Assembly: GCA_945862265.1 (NCBI GenBank)
Contig: CAMAXP010000007.1
Span: 1 to 64,000 of the forward strand
Source: Bordetella parapertussis
GTDB lineage: Bacteria; Pseudomonadota; Gammaproteobacteria; Burkholderiales; SG8-39
Direction of reading: 5' to 3'
DNA: 64,000 nt
This document shows, in pieces, positions 25,988-34,739 of the stretch (positions are counted from its first letter, which is position 1; each line of letters opens with the position of its first letter). Below the pieces are notes generated by a model that ran no database searches, was not told the origin of the DNA, and worked only from the letters and a program-made list of their open reading frames with translations. A program made the translations under genes and the position numbers.

Positions 25988-27061
25988 ATGAATCACAGAC
26001 TGACCCTGGTCCTCATTTGCATTGCCGCGGCTTTATCGTGCAACGGCCCGGCCGCCGCGCAAGGCGGCCCCGCCTCGCAGCAGCTCGAAACCTCGCTGGC
26101 GCTCTTCCAGCAGGGGAAGTACGACCCGTCGATCAAGACGGCACAGGCCGGGCTGCTGATCGCCGAAGGCAAGCTCGGCGCCGACCATCCCGTAGTCGCC
26201 AACTTTCTGAACCGCGTTGCGGAGGGCTACCGCATGCAGGCCCGCTTCTCATCCGCCGAGCCGCTCTACGAACGCTCGCTGAAGATTCGCGAGAAGTCCT
26301 ACGGCCCGGAGCACCGCTTGGTGTCACAGTCGCTGGCCAACTTCGGGATGATGCGCCTGGCGCAGGGACGCCTGGAAGAGGCCGAGAAGCTGCTGCGGCG
26401 CAGCCTCACGATCCGGGAGCGCGAAGTCGGCTCGGAGTCCACCGCAGTGGCGCTGACGCTCCGTGGTCTTGCGCGGGTCGCCTCGTTACAGGGCCGCGGC
26501 GCGGCCGCCACGGAGATGCTGCTGCGCGCCCTCGCCATCCAGGAAAAGGCCAACGGCCCCGACCATCTGGCAGTCGCCCGGGTATTGGGCGCGCTCGGGG
26601 AGCATTACCTGCACGAACGCAATTTTCCGGCGGCCGAGGCGACGTACACGCGCGCCATCGCGATCGGCGAGAAGGCCTTCGGCGGCAAGCACCCGCTGAT
26701 GACAAGCGCGCTCACCGGGCTGGCCAAGGTCTATCGCGAGCAGGATCGCCTGGAGGAAGCCCTGGCGCTCTTCAAGAAAGCCACGGCCCTGGTGGACGAT
26801 TCGCTCGACCGGGGCCACCCGAGGATGGCCGAAGCGCTGGCGGGGCAGGCCTCGATCTACATGCTCGGCGAGGACTACGACGCCGCGGAGGTGCTGTTCG
26901 TTGAAGCGCTCAGGTTGCTCGATGCGGCGTTCGGGCCGGAGCACCCGGAGACAGTGAAAACGCTCGAGGCGTTGGCCAAGGCCAGCGCAAAACTCGGCAA
27001 GCAGGCCGAATCGGCGCAATACGCCGCGAGGGTGGAAAAAATCCGGGCGACCAAGCGGTAG
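25988..27061 (+). CDS. Secreted tetratricopeptide-repeat protein (kinesin-light-chain type)
   Basis: 357 aa. The start MNHRLTLVLICIAAALSCNG is a signal peptide ending near AAAQ. Six or seven TPR units of the 42-residue type follow, with repeating blocks such as YERSLKIREKSYGPEHRLV and AEATYTRAIAIGEKAFGGKH. ATG 25988 was chosen because the longer frame upstream lacks a signal sequence. It would act in the periplasm as a binding scaffold; the partner is unknown. It is a single-gene unit, divergent from the esterase. Confidence 0.85.
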   Translation: MNHRLTLVLICIAAALSCNGPAAAQGGPASQQLETSLALFQQGKYDPSIKTAQAGLLIAEGKLGADHPVVANFLNRVAEGYRMQARFSSAEPLYERSLKIREKSYGPEHRLVSQSLANFGMMRLAQGRLEEAEKLLRRSLTIREREVGSESTAVALTLRGLARVASLQGRGAAATEMLLRALAIQEKANGPDHLAVARVLGALGEHYLHERNFPAAEATYTRAIAIGEKAFGGKHPLMTSALTGLAKVYREQDRLEEALALFKKATALVDDSLDRGHPRMAEALAGQASIYMLGEDYDAAEVLFVEALRLLDAAFGPEHPETVKTLEALAKASAKLGKQAESAQYAARVEKIRATKR

Positions 27062-27063
27062 TC

Positions 27064-27270
27064 AGGCAGCCCGGTAACCTCACCACCCCCGACCTGATGG
27101 CCGAGGCCGGCTACACCTACACGCTCAACTGGTGCATCCCCTACCTCGTCGGCCAGCCCTACCGCCTGCGCCACCTGCGCCGCGCGCTGGAGCACATCCT
27201 GACGAGCAACAAGGTGTGGTTTACGACACCGGGGGAGATCTGTACTTACGTGGAGGGGTTGGTGCTGTAG
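27064..27270 (+). pseudogene. Polysaccharide deacetylase (PuuE-like) C-terminal remnant
   Basis: An open stretch directly after the TPR stop reads NLTTPDLMAEAGYTYTLNWC, then YLVGQPYRLRHLRRALEHIL and KVWFTTPGEICTYVEG before a stop. Both halves match the C-terminal part of polysaccharide deacetylase/allantoinase-like proteins. The piece between them is missing and there is no 5' half. It is a deletion relic. Confidence 0.5.
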
Positions 27271-27275
27271 GCCGG

Positions 27276-27635
27276 CTACCTTCTGCGTGCAGCAGGCTTC
27301 TTTCCCAGCGCACCTACCACCTTCACCATCAGCTTTGGCGTCACCTTCGACTGGCGCTCGACCTTGCTGATGTAGGCCTGGCTGACCTTGAGCCTGTTTG
27401 CCAGTTCCTGCTGCGTGACGTTTGCCTTCATGCGGGCCAGCGCAACGGGATTGTCCACGTAGTCCTGCAACGCGAATGGCGCGTACTCGCCACCCTTTTC
27501 GGCAGCCGCTTCCAGGCCGGCGATCTCATCCTCGATTTCCTCGCGCAGCGCGTTGTAAACAGCGACTGGAATTAGAACGAACTCAGGCTTGCCGGAGAGG
27601 GATTTGATCACTTGGAGGGTCAGGGGAGCGTTCAT
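27276..27635 (-). CDS. XRE-family antitoxin
   Basis: 119 aa. An N-terminal strand region (VIKSLSGKPEFVLIPVAVYN) precedes a C-terminal HTH, MKANVTQQELANRLKVSQAY followed by ISKVERQSKVTPKLM. This layout is common in antitoxins of RelE/ParE pairs. It follows the toxin with a 4-bp overlap (27632-27635). It is intact. Confidence 0.88.
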   Translation of the reverse strand: MNAPLTLQVIKSLSGKPEFVLIPVAVYNALREEIEDEIAGLEAAAEKGGEYAPFALQDYVDNPVALARMKANVTQQELANRLKVSQAYISKVERQSKVTPKLMVKVVGALGKKPAARRR

Positions 27636-27892
27636 TTGTAGGCGTCTCCGCGCGGTTTGATCTTTTCGATTGCGATAACCCTGACCGCATCCTGCCGGTC
27701 ATAGATGACTCGCCAGTCGCCGACCCTGAGTCGCCATAGCGGCACACCAGATAATCGCTTCGTGTCCAGGGCAGGATCATCCGGGTTCTTACCCAGCTGG
27801 TCGATTTTCTCGGCCAAACGCGCCCGAGCGTCGGCAGCAAGACTTTGCAGCTTCTTCTGCGCCTGCCGCCGGATCAGGACTACATACGGCAT
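27632..27892 (-). CDS. RelE/ParE-family toxin
   Basis: 86 aa with the RelE fold pattern: YVVLIRRQAQKKLQSLAADA, KRLSGVPLWRLRVGDWRVIY and DAVRVIAIEKIKPRGDAY. The RLRVGDWRVIY strand with its Arg residues is the ribosome-facing surface. It is the first gene of the pair and looks complete. The 144 bp upstream (27893-28036) shows no gene. Confidence 0.9.
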   Translation of the reverse strand: MPYVVLIRRQAQKKLQSLAADARARLAEKIDQLGKNPDDPALDTKRLSGVPLWRLRVGDWRVIYDRQDAVRVIAIEKIKPRGDAYK

Positions 27893-28036
27893 AGGTTATA
27901 TTAAAGGTTGTTTTTAGTTATGTACAGGCCGGGACCACACCAATGCGATACACCTGCCGCCACAAACTAAACGCGCGGGAATGCTTTTGGCTGACCCTGC
28001 GGGACGCGCCGGGGACGCACCCTTACCCTGTCCGCC

Positions 28037-29779
28037 CTACCGCCACGCATCCACCGAAACACTCTTCAGCCACCCGAAATCCGTGGCGAACCAGTAGGCG
28101 TTCTTCTCTCCGCCCACGACCACCACGCCGATCTTTTCGGGTTCCGCAAAGCGCGGGACTGGCGCGTCCTTGGGCAGCTTCAGGTAGGACGCGAACGGCT
28201 CGACGCCCTTGCGGGCCTGCGGTTCGATGTAGTTGATGACCAGCTGGTAGTCCCAGTACACCTCGCCCGACAGGGTCGAGTTCTCGTGGTACCACTGCGC
28301 GAGCTGCTCCTTGGTGTCGAAGCCTTCGCGTTGCTTCAGCGTGCGCGCGGCAAGTGGCTCTACCAGCAGCGTGAGGTTCGTGCGAGGTGTGGGCGTGAAA
28401 CCCGCCACTTGGTTGAGTAGTTGCTGCTTCCAGGTGTTTTCGCGCACCTCGAGCAGGTGGCTGAAGGTGCGCCCCCTGAAGATGCTCACCACGCTCTCCT
28501 CCGCCTTGAATCCCTTCTGCACGTGGAACGGCGCCCACGGGCTGCGCTCTTCATTTTCCGCAAAGCAGGTGTTGGCGTAGTTCAGCGGGTTGCCCTGCGA
28601 GCCGAGATACGTCGTTCCCGGCACCGCGCCGCCGCCGAGGTTGCGCGATAGCAGGCCGTACGCGCGCCCGATCGTTGCATTGGCGTGGTTGAACGGCCCC
28701 AGCGCACCAAGACCTGAATTCATGCCGAGCTGCTGGCGCACCGGGCCGTTCACCACGACCATCGCGGCAAACGAACTCGTCGAACTGTGGATCGCCGTGA
28801 TCCCGCTCGCGGCGAGCGCGAGGATGGCGGGAAAGTATTCGGGGCGCGCGCCGGCCATCACCGCGTTTACTGCAACCTGCTCTACGGTGTAGGACCAGTC
28901 CTCCTGCGTTTCCGTGGGCCGCATCGTGCCGACGAGCTCTGTAGCCGCATGGCTGGTCCCCTTCAGCATCGCCGCGACGCGCTCTTCGGTCGGCAGCACC
29001 ACCGGCAGGTTGTCGGTCCATCCGGCGCCCTGGAAGAGTTCCAGCAGCGCGTCCTCCGTGGACGCTCCGAGCAGCCGAGGCACGGGGCGGTCCAGCGCAC
29101 CCTCCTTCTTCTCATCCGCCCGCAGGGGCGCAGTCAGCGCGCCGACGATCCCTTCCATCATCGGCCGCAGGTTCACCGGGTCGTTGCCGAGCACATAGTC
29201 ACGCAGCACTTCCGGCGGCTTGCCTCCCACCGGGTGTGGTGCGAACGTGAAGCGCAGGTTCGGCATGCCCGCCTTGTAGGTCACCGCCTTGACGAGGTCG
29301 CTGAAGGCCGACGTCACCAGCGGCGCGGTGGGGATGCCGCGATCCTCCATGTTCATGCAGTGCACGGCCACGGCCGGCGCACAGGTGCTGCAGTGGCCGA
29401 TGGCCATGACCAGCAAACCGGCGTTGGCTTCGATCTCCGCCCACAATTCCGGATCGTCCTCGGTGTAGCCGCCGCGCTTTTGCCGCAGCACGGTCTTCAC
29501 GCCAGGGAACTGCTCGGCGAACACCTTCTGGATCTCGCCGAGGAACACGCTGCCGTTCATGAAGCGTACATCGACGAGATAGATCGTCCGGCCCTCTAGC
29601 GACGCCGAGCGCGCAGCCATGGGCCGCAGCCGGATGGCGGGCGGCGTGCCGCGCGGGTTCAACGCCCGGACGGGTTTTCCGGCCGGGTCGAACTCGCCGC
29701 CCGCGACCCGGCGCTCCATGATCTCGCCGGGGTAGCTCTCCAACGCGCAGGCATCCACTATGGATTCGAGCATTTCCAT
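28037..29779 (-). CDS. UGSC-like (seleno)protein homologue, Cys form, with long C-terminal extension
   Basis: 580 aa. Residues about 40-230 resemble UGSC-family selenoproteins: NPRGTPPAIRLRPMAARSAS, SLEGRTIYLVDVRFMNGSVF and GLLVMAIGHCSTCAPAVAVH. The U-G-S-C motif is here C130-S-T-C133, so Cys replaces selenocysteine. PHPVGGKPPEVLRDYVLG follows. The remaining ~310 residues (from about WTDNLPVVLPTEERVAAMLK) form a conserved-looking domain that I do not recognise. The start at 29779 leaves 2 bp after the SDR stop. The redox-active pair suggests thiol chemistry; the substrate is unknown. Confidence 0.6.
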   Translation of the reverse strand: MEMLESIVDACALESYPGEIMERRVAGGEFDPAGKPVRALNPRGTPPAIRLRPMAARSASLEGRTIYLVDVRFMNGSVFLGEIQKVFAEQFPGVKTVLRQKRGGYTEDDPELWAEIEANAGLLVMAIGHCSTCAPAVAVHCMNMEDRGIPTAPLVTSAFSDLVKAVTYKAGMPNLRFTFAPHPVGGKPPEVLRDYVLGNDPVNLRPMMEGIVGALTAPLRADEKKEGALDRPVPRLLGASTEDALLELFQGAGWTDNLPVVLPTEERVAAMLKGTSHAATELVGTMRPTETQEDWSYTVEQVAVNAVMAGARPEYFPAILALAASGITAIHSSTSSFAAMVVVNGPVRQQLGMNSGLGALGPFNHANATIGRAYGLLSRNLGGGAVPGTTYLGSQGNPLNYANTCFAENEERSPWAPFHVQKGFKAEESVVSIFRGRTFSHLLEVRENTWKQQLLNQVAGFTPTPRTNLTLLVEPLAARTLKQREGFDTKEQLAQWYHENSTLSGEVYWDYQLVINYIEPQARKGVEPFASYLKLPKDAPVPRFAEPEKIGVVVVGGEKNAYWFATDFGWLKSVSVDAWR

Positions 29780-29781
29780 GG

Positions 29782-30564
29782 TCAGGTGCGTACCGAAAAA
29801 TACTCGTCGTAGCTGCTGCCGTTCGAGACGAGGATGCCGCCGTCTACATCGAGCGAGGTCCCAGTGCACATCGCCGCTTCGTCGCTGGAGAGGAACAGGA
29901 TCGCGTTCGAGACATCCTCCGGCGTCACCCAACGGCCCAGCGGGATGCGCGCAGCGGTCTCCGCGCGCTGCTCCGCGGTCCTCTTGGACGACATGCCCGT
30001 GAGCGTCGGCCCGGGGCACACGGCATTGACGCGGATCTTGTACGCCCCGAGCTCGAACGCCGCATGCCATGTGAAGCCCAGGACGCCCGCCTTGGACGCC
30101 GTGTAGTTGGCGGCGCCCGCATACGACACACGCTTGGCCGCCATCGAGGCCACGTTTACGACCGCCCCGCCGCCCTGCGCGCGCATGGGTGCGATCACCG
30201 CCTGCGTGCAGAGCATCGTGCCCTTGAGGTTGATGTCGAGCACGCGGTCCAATTCCGCCTCGCTCATGTTCTGCAGCGTGAACTTGCCGATCACTCCGGC
30301 GCTGTTGACAAGCACGTGGACGGTCCCGAAGCGCTTGAGCACTGCATCGAAGGCTACGCGGATCGAGTCCGCGCTGCCCACATCGGTCACCACCGCGAGC
30401 GAGCCGTGGAGCTCGGCCGCCACGGCATGCAGCGCCACTTCGTTGGAGTCCAGCAGCGCGAGCTTCGCGCCCTCCGCCGCAAGCGCCCGCGCCGTCGCGG
30501 CGCCGATGCCACTTGCCGCGCCTGTAACTACGGCGACCCTGTCCTGGAAGCGCGATGGCCTCAT
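29782..30564 (-). CDS. Short-chain dehydrogenase/reductase (SDR)
   Basis: 260 aa classical SDR. The nucleotide-binding TGAASGIG is at 14-21, NSAG at 87-90, catalytic Ser140, and Y154-x-x-x-K158. It probably uses NAD(P)(H) to oxidise or reduce an alcohol/ketone group. It lies in one operon with the Bug gene (10-bp gap) and the UGSC-like gene (2-bp gap), so it probably acts on the same substrate as the latter. Confidence 0.92.
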   Translation of the reverse strand: MRPSRFQDRVAVVTGAASGIGAATARALAAEGAKLALLDSNEVALHAVAAELHGSLAVVTDVGSADSIRVAFDAVLKRFGTVHVLVNSAGVIGKFTLQNMSEAELDRVLDINLKGTMLCTQAVIAPMRAQGGGAVVNVASMAAKRVSYAGAANYTASKAGVLGFTWHAAFELGAYKIRVNAVCPGPTLTGMSSKRTAEQRAETAARIPLGRWVTPEDVSNAILFLSSDEAAMCTGTSLDVDGGILVSNGSSYDEYFSVRT

Positions 30565-30574
30565 TGCCTCTCCT

Positions 30575-31555
30575 TTAATCCAGTTTGATGCCGGCGGCGC
30601 GCCCGATGGGCGCCCAGCGGTTGCGGTCCGCCAGCAGGGATTTCTGGAACTCCTCGGGCGTGCCGCCCGCCACCTCCAGCCCGATTTCGTTGAGGCGCTT
30701 TTCGATCTCGGGCGCGCGCAACGCGTCAGTGATCGCCTTTGCGTACTGGTTCACGATCGCCGGCGGCGTCCCGGCGCGCACGAAGAACCCGAACGAAGTC
30801 TTGCCGACGAAGTCCGGGTAACCCAGTTCGGTGAACGAGGGAATGTCCGGCGCGAGCGGCGAGCGCACGTTCGAACTCTGCGCGAGGATGCGCAGGCGCC
30901 CGGCGCGATGCAGTTCGAGGTAGTCGGCGATCACGGAGGCGCTCGCCGGCACCTGCCCGCCCAGGAGGTCGGTCTGCAGCGGACGCCCACCCTTGTAAGG
31001 CACGACCTGCAGGTCGACGCCAAAGGACTTGCCCATCTGCAGCGCGAGGAAAACGCCCACGCCCGAGGGGCCCGGCGTGCCCACGAAGCGCATCTTCGGG
31101 TCGCGCTTCACGGCGTCGACCCAGTCCTTGAAGCTCGCGAGCCCGGAGGCCGTCGACACCGTGATCGCCGTAGGGATCGTCAGCGCCTCGCACACGGGCA
31201 TCAGGTCCTTGTCCGGGTCGTAGGTCAGCTTCGAGTACAGGAACGGGTGGTAGGCGAAGAACGAACTCGGCGTGAAGAGCAGGAACGAGCCGTCCGGTTC
31301 GGTCGTCTTGAGGAACTCGCCCGCCGAGAGGCCGATGCCGCCGACCTTGTAGTCGATCTGCACCGGCCGGTCGAGGCTCACGCGCAGCTTTTCCGACAGC
31401 AGCCGCGCGCTCGCATCCAGCGCCGCGCCGGGCGGGACGCTGAGGATCATCTTCAGCGGCTTGCCGGACTGCGCCCATGCAGGCGCAAAGAGGCTCATGC
31501 CTAAAGCACAAACGAACATCCCCAGGACCGATCCAAGCCGGTCTTTTGTTTTCAT
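30575..31555 (-). CDS. Bug/TctC-family solute-binding protein
   Basis: 326 aa. Signal peptide MKTKDRLGSVLGMFVCALGM ending near AWAQ, then KPLKMILSVPPGAALDASA (a variant of the usual PFPPGG), LKTTEPDGSFLLFTPSSFFA and LQVVPYKGGRPLQTDL. It is the first gene of the three-gene SDR/UGSC operon and divergent from the creatininase-family gene. It is more diverged in the ligand-contact loops than the other Bug proteins here. Confidence 0.87.
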   Translation of the reverse strand: MKTKDRLGSVLGMFVCALGMSLFAPAWAQSGKPLKMILSVPPGAALDASARLLSEKLRVSLDRPVQIDYKVGGIGLSAGEFLKTTEPDGSFLLFTPSSFFAYHPFLYSKLTYDPDKDLMPVCEALTIPTAITVSTASGLASFKDWVDAVKRDPKMRFVGTPGPSGVGVFLALQMGKSFGVDLQVVPYKGGRPLQTDLLGGQVPASASVIADYLELHRAGRLRILAQSSNVRSPLAPDIPSFTELGYPDFVGKTSFGFFVRAGTPPAIVNQYAKAITDALRAPEIEKRLNEIGLEVAGGTPEEFQKSLLADRNRWAPIGRAAGIKLD

Positions 31556-31729
31556 GGTGTCTCCTCAATCGGTCGGTCGGAAGGCGTCCCCTTCATAGCC
31601 TGGAAAAGGGTGTCCGGCATCCCCATTTCGCGCAGGTAGGCGTGTCCGCGCGCGGGCCAGGCGGCCAGCGCAAGGGAATGGGGTGCAAAATGCGGGCGTG
31701 AACCCTGCCCGCGAACGAAGGAATTTCCC

Positions 31730-32527
31730 ATGAAGTCTGCTGTCCTGGCCGTGTGCTTCAGTCTGAGCTGCATTGCATGCGCGCCGGTTGCCGTCGCAGC
31801 GCCTTCAATATACATCGAGGACCTGACCTGGCCTGAAGTGCGCGATGCGATTGCCGGCGGGGCGACGACAGCGATCTATTATGCCGGCAGCACCGAGCAG
31901 AACGGCCCGCACATGGCCACCGGCAAGCACACGGTGATTGCGCGCCATGTGGCCGGCGCCATCGCCCGACAGCTCGGCAACGCCCTCGTTTACCCGGTGA
32001 TACCTTACGCGCCAACAGGCGACGCGGCGAGCCGGTCAGGACACATGCGCTTTCCCGGCAGCGTCAGCGTTTCGGAGGCGACCTACGCCGCAGTCGCACG
32101 CGAGGTCGCGCAGAGCGCGCGCGCGGCCGGCTTCAGAAACATCATCTTGATGGGCGATCACGGCGGCGGCCAGGGCGCGCTCGCATCGGTGGCGGGTGAG
32201 CTTGACCGTCTCTGGTCGGGCGAGGGCGTGCGGGTGCGCCATGTGCCGGAGGTCTACACGTCGCCTGACCGGCAAGTGCGTGAATACCTCGCCGCGCGAG
32301 GCCTGCCCGCAGGTGAACACGCCGGGATCCACGACACCGCCGAACTGCTGTTCCTCGATGCCTCCGGGCTCTGGGTTCGCCGCGACCGCATGCAACCCGG
32401 CGACGGAGCGAACGGCGTGGACGGCGATCCGCGAGCCGCATCGGCCGAACTGGGCCGGATCTTCCTCGGCTTCAAGATCGACGCCGGCGTGGCAGGCATC
32501 CGCCGCGCGCTTTCTTTACCGCGCTGA
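31730..32527 (+). CDS. Secreted creatininase-family protein
   Basis: 265 aa. A signal peptide (MKSAVLAVCFSLSCIACAPV, cleaved near AVAA-PS) precedes a full creatininase domain. It has YYAGSTEQNGPHMATGKHTV with the metal-binding Glu and His, IILMGDHGGGQGALASVAGE, and AGEHAGIHDTAELLFLD. The family cleaves creatinine and related cyclic or formamide C-N bonds with divalent metals and is usually cytoplasmic, so the exported form is odd. It is divergent from the SDR/UGSC operon, which may share its promoter region. The substrate is unknown. Confidence 0.85.
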   Translation: MKSAVLAVCFSLSCIACAPVAVAAPSIYIEDLTWPEVRDAIAGGATTAIYYAGSTEQNGPHMATGKHTVIARHVAGAIARQLGNALVYPVIPYAPTGDAASRSGHMRFPGSVSVSEATYAAVAREVAQSARAAGFRNIILMGDHGGGQGALASVAGELDRLWSGEGVRVRHVPEVYTSPDRQVREYLAARGLPAGEHAGIHDTAELLFLDASGLWVRRDRMQPGDGANGVDGDPRAASAELGRIFLGFKIDAGVAGIRRALSLPR

Positions 32528-32537
32528 AACGAGGCCG

Positions 32538-33515
32538 CTAGGTTGCGGCTGGCCGGCGCAACCTTGCGCGGACCTGCGCCGCTGCGCCTGCAAACGGGCG
32601 CAGGTACATCGCCCGGACGGTGTGCCATCCGGAATCGGTGCCGTCGCCCAGCCCCATCCTGAACGTTTCAGCTTCCGCCCGGGGCATCCGGAGCGTGCCG
32701 TACAGGCGATCCCACAGCGCGATCGAGAACCCCCGATTGCAGCCGATATGTTCGGGCTCGCAACTGTGGTGCAACTGGTGGTGCGCCGGGCTCACGAGCC
32801 AACGGCCCACGACAGGCCCGTACGTGAGCCACACATGTGAGTGCCTGAGGTTGTCCACGAGGTTGAGCGCCCAGAGCGCCACATGCAGGCCGAGGAAGGT
32901 GTAGAAGCCCACCGCTCCGCCGGACAACGCATTGAATGCCCAGGCGACGAGGCCCGTGAGCACGGCAGGCACCCAGGCCATCACCAGCAGGTCGACCGGG
33001 TGCACGCGGTAGGCCGTGATCGGCGTGAGCACCTCTGCCGAATGATGGACCTTGTGGAACTCCCACAGCACCGGCACATCGTGCAGCAGGCAGTGCGCGA
33101 CGAACCTGCCGAAATCGTAGGCGAGGAAGAACGCCACCGTGTACGCGACCCGTAGCGGCCAGCCGGCTTCCGGTGCTGCCAATGCCCTGCGCCCCAGCAC
33201 CGCATCGACCAGCGCCCCGACCTGCGCGTCCACGAACATCAGCCAGCCGAACACCAGCGGCAGCACAAGTGCGTTGGCGAAATAGAGCCGGTAGTCGGCC
33301 CGCGCCGAGGCATGCCCCCAGATCCCTTTGGCAAGAAAATCCCTGAGCACCCGGCGGCGCGATACGGCGAGCGCGATGAGCAGCGTGGACAGGGTGAACG
33401 GCCAGTACAGGAACGAGTCACTCTGCAGGAAGGCGAGGGCCGCCCGGCCGAAGTTGAAGACCAGATAATAGACGGCGCTATAGAGCGCCTGTACAGGGTC
33501 GGACAGACCACTCAT
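32538..33515 (-). CDS. Sterol desaturase/fatty acid hydroxylase family membrane protein
   Basis: 325 aa with four to six membrane helices. The di-iron histidine clusters are in order: HCLLH, FHKVHHS, and HHQLHHS near AHHQLHHSCEPEHIGCN. The family uses O2 to hydroxylate or desaturate lipids such as hopanoids, carotenoids or fatty acids. It is convergent with the creatininase gene (10-bp gap). The actual lipid is not evident from the sequence or neighbours. Confidence 0.88.
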   Translation of the reverse strand: MSGLSDPVQALYSAVYYLVFNFGRAALAFLQSDSFLYWPFTLSTLLIALAVSRRRVLRDFLAKGIWGHASARADYRLYFANALVLPLVFGWLMFVDAQVGALVDAVLGRRALAAPEAGWPLRVAYTVAFFLAYDFGRFVAHCLLHDVPVLWEFHKVHHSAEVLTPITAYRVHPVDLLVMAWVPAVLTGLVAWAFNALSGGAVGFYTFLGLHVALWALNLVDNLRHSHVWLTYGPVVGRWLVSPAHHQLHHSCEPEHIGCNRGFSIALWDRLYGTLRMPRAEAETFRMGLGDGTDSGWHTVRAMYLRPFAGAAAQVRARLRRPAAT

Positions 33516-33688
33516 CGCTTCGACACCTCCGGGCAGGTCAGCGCGTCGATTTCACAAGCCTCGTATTTGCCTATCTTTTCCACCATGCCCGCCCCTCCGG
33601 CCTGCCTGCAGAGCGAGCAGGATACATTGATCGGCAGGCCCCGGGGATGGCGTAAAATGGCTCGTGTAATATTCCACAGAAGTCGCCC

Positions 33689-34540
33689 ATCAAAACCCCG
33701 AAAAGACTCTTGCCGCTGGTCGAGGAAGGCCTCGTCGATGCGGTCGTGCGCCAGCTGATGAGCGGCAAGGAGGCGGTCGTCTTCGTGGTGCGCTGCGGTC
33801 AGGACATCCGCTGCGCCAAGGTCTACAAGGAGCCCGAAAAGCGCGCGTTCCGCCAGGCCGTGGACTACACGCAGGGCCGCAACGTCAAGAACAGCCGCCG
33901 CGCCCGCGCCATGGCCAAGGGCACCCGCTACGGGCGCAAGGAAATCGAGGAGGCGTGGCAGAACTCCGAGGTCGACGCGCTGCGGCGCCTGGCGGCTGCC
34001 GGCGTGCGCGTGCCCGTGCCGTACAACTTCCTCGACGGCGTGCTGCTGATGGAACTCGTCACCGATGCCGAAGGCAACGCCGCGCCGCGCCTGAACGACC
34101 TCGAGCTCACGCCCGAAACCGCGCGCGAATATCACAAGTTCATGATCGCTCAGGTGGTGCTGATGCTCTGCGCGGGCATCGTGCATGGCGACCTGTCCGA
34201 ATACAACGTGCTCGTCGACGCGCACGGGCCGGTCATCATCGACCTGCCCCAGGCGGTGGATGCCGCCGGCAACATCGGCGCCGGGGCGATGCTCGAGCGC
34301 GACGTCGACAACATGGCGACCTACTTCGGCAAGTTCGCGCCGGAGCTGCGCACCACCGACTACGGCAAGGAGATCTGGGCGCTGTACGAGGCCGGCACGC
34401 TGGTGCCCGGCGTGGAGCTGACCGGCCGGTTCAAGCGGGTAGAAAAGCCCGTCGACGTGCGCGAGATCATGCGCGAGATCGACGACGTGAAGAAGGACGA
34501 GGAGATGCGCCAGCTCTACAAGGCGTCGGTCGAGCGCTGA
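33689..34540 (+). CDS. RIO1-family protein kinase, apparent ATC start
   Basis: About 283 aa. RIO kinase motifs: KTPKRLLPLVEEGLVD, AVVFVVRCGQDIRCAKVYKE with the ATP-binding Lys, catalytic loop VHGDLSEYNVLV, and metal loop VIIDLPQAVD. Relatives begin MKTPKRLQPL. Here that codon is ATC (33689-33691), 9 bp after an AGAAG stretch, and no ATG or GTG lies in frame between the stop at 33653 and the domain. The alternative is a TTG at 33710 that would drop KTPKRL. Targets of bacterial RIO kinases are unknown. It is convergent with the next Bug gene; 34541-34739 shows nothing. Confidence 0.85.
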   Translation: MKTPKRLLPLVEEGLVDAVVRQLMSGKEAVVFVVRCGQDIRCAKVYKEPEKRAFRQAVDYTQGRNVKNSRRARAMAKGTRYGRKEIEEAWQNSEVDALRRLAAAGVRVPVPYNFLDGVLLMELVTDAEGNAAPRLNDLELTPETAREYHKFMIAQVVLMLCAGIVHGDLSEYNVLVDAHGPVIIDLPQAVDAAGNIGAGAMLERDVDNMATYFGKFAPELRTTDYGKEIWALYEAGTLVPGVELTGRFKRVEKPVDVREIMREIDDVKKDEEMRQLYKASVER

Positions 34541-34739
34541 GTCCCGCCAGCCGCAGTGCTGGGATCCGACAAGCAGACCAACGAGGGGTTGCGGCGAAGC
34601 TGGTGGTGCGCCTGCCATGACGAGAACATAAACGCTGCAAAACCAGCGCGTCTGCCGCTGCTGTTCGCGCTCGAATCAAAACTGGGGCTCGCGAAAATCG
34701 ACCCCCCTATTCAACTCACTGGACGCCTCCCCCTGAAAA

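Noticed and set aside
28037..29779. Selenocysteine (TGA) in the UGSC-like protein
   Set aside because: The codon at the motif's first position encodes Cys, and the frame has no internal TGA.
33512..34618. Open frame on the - strand opposite the RIO kinase
   Set aside because: The kinase motifs on the + strand are unambiguous; the opposite frame has none.
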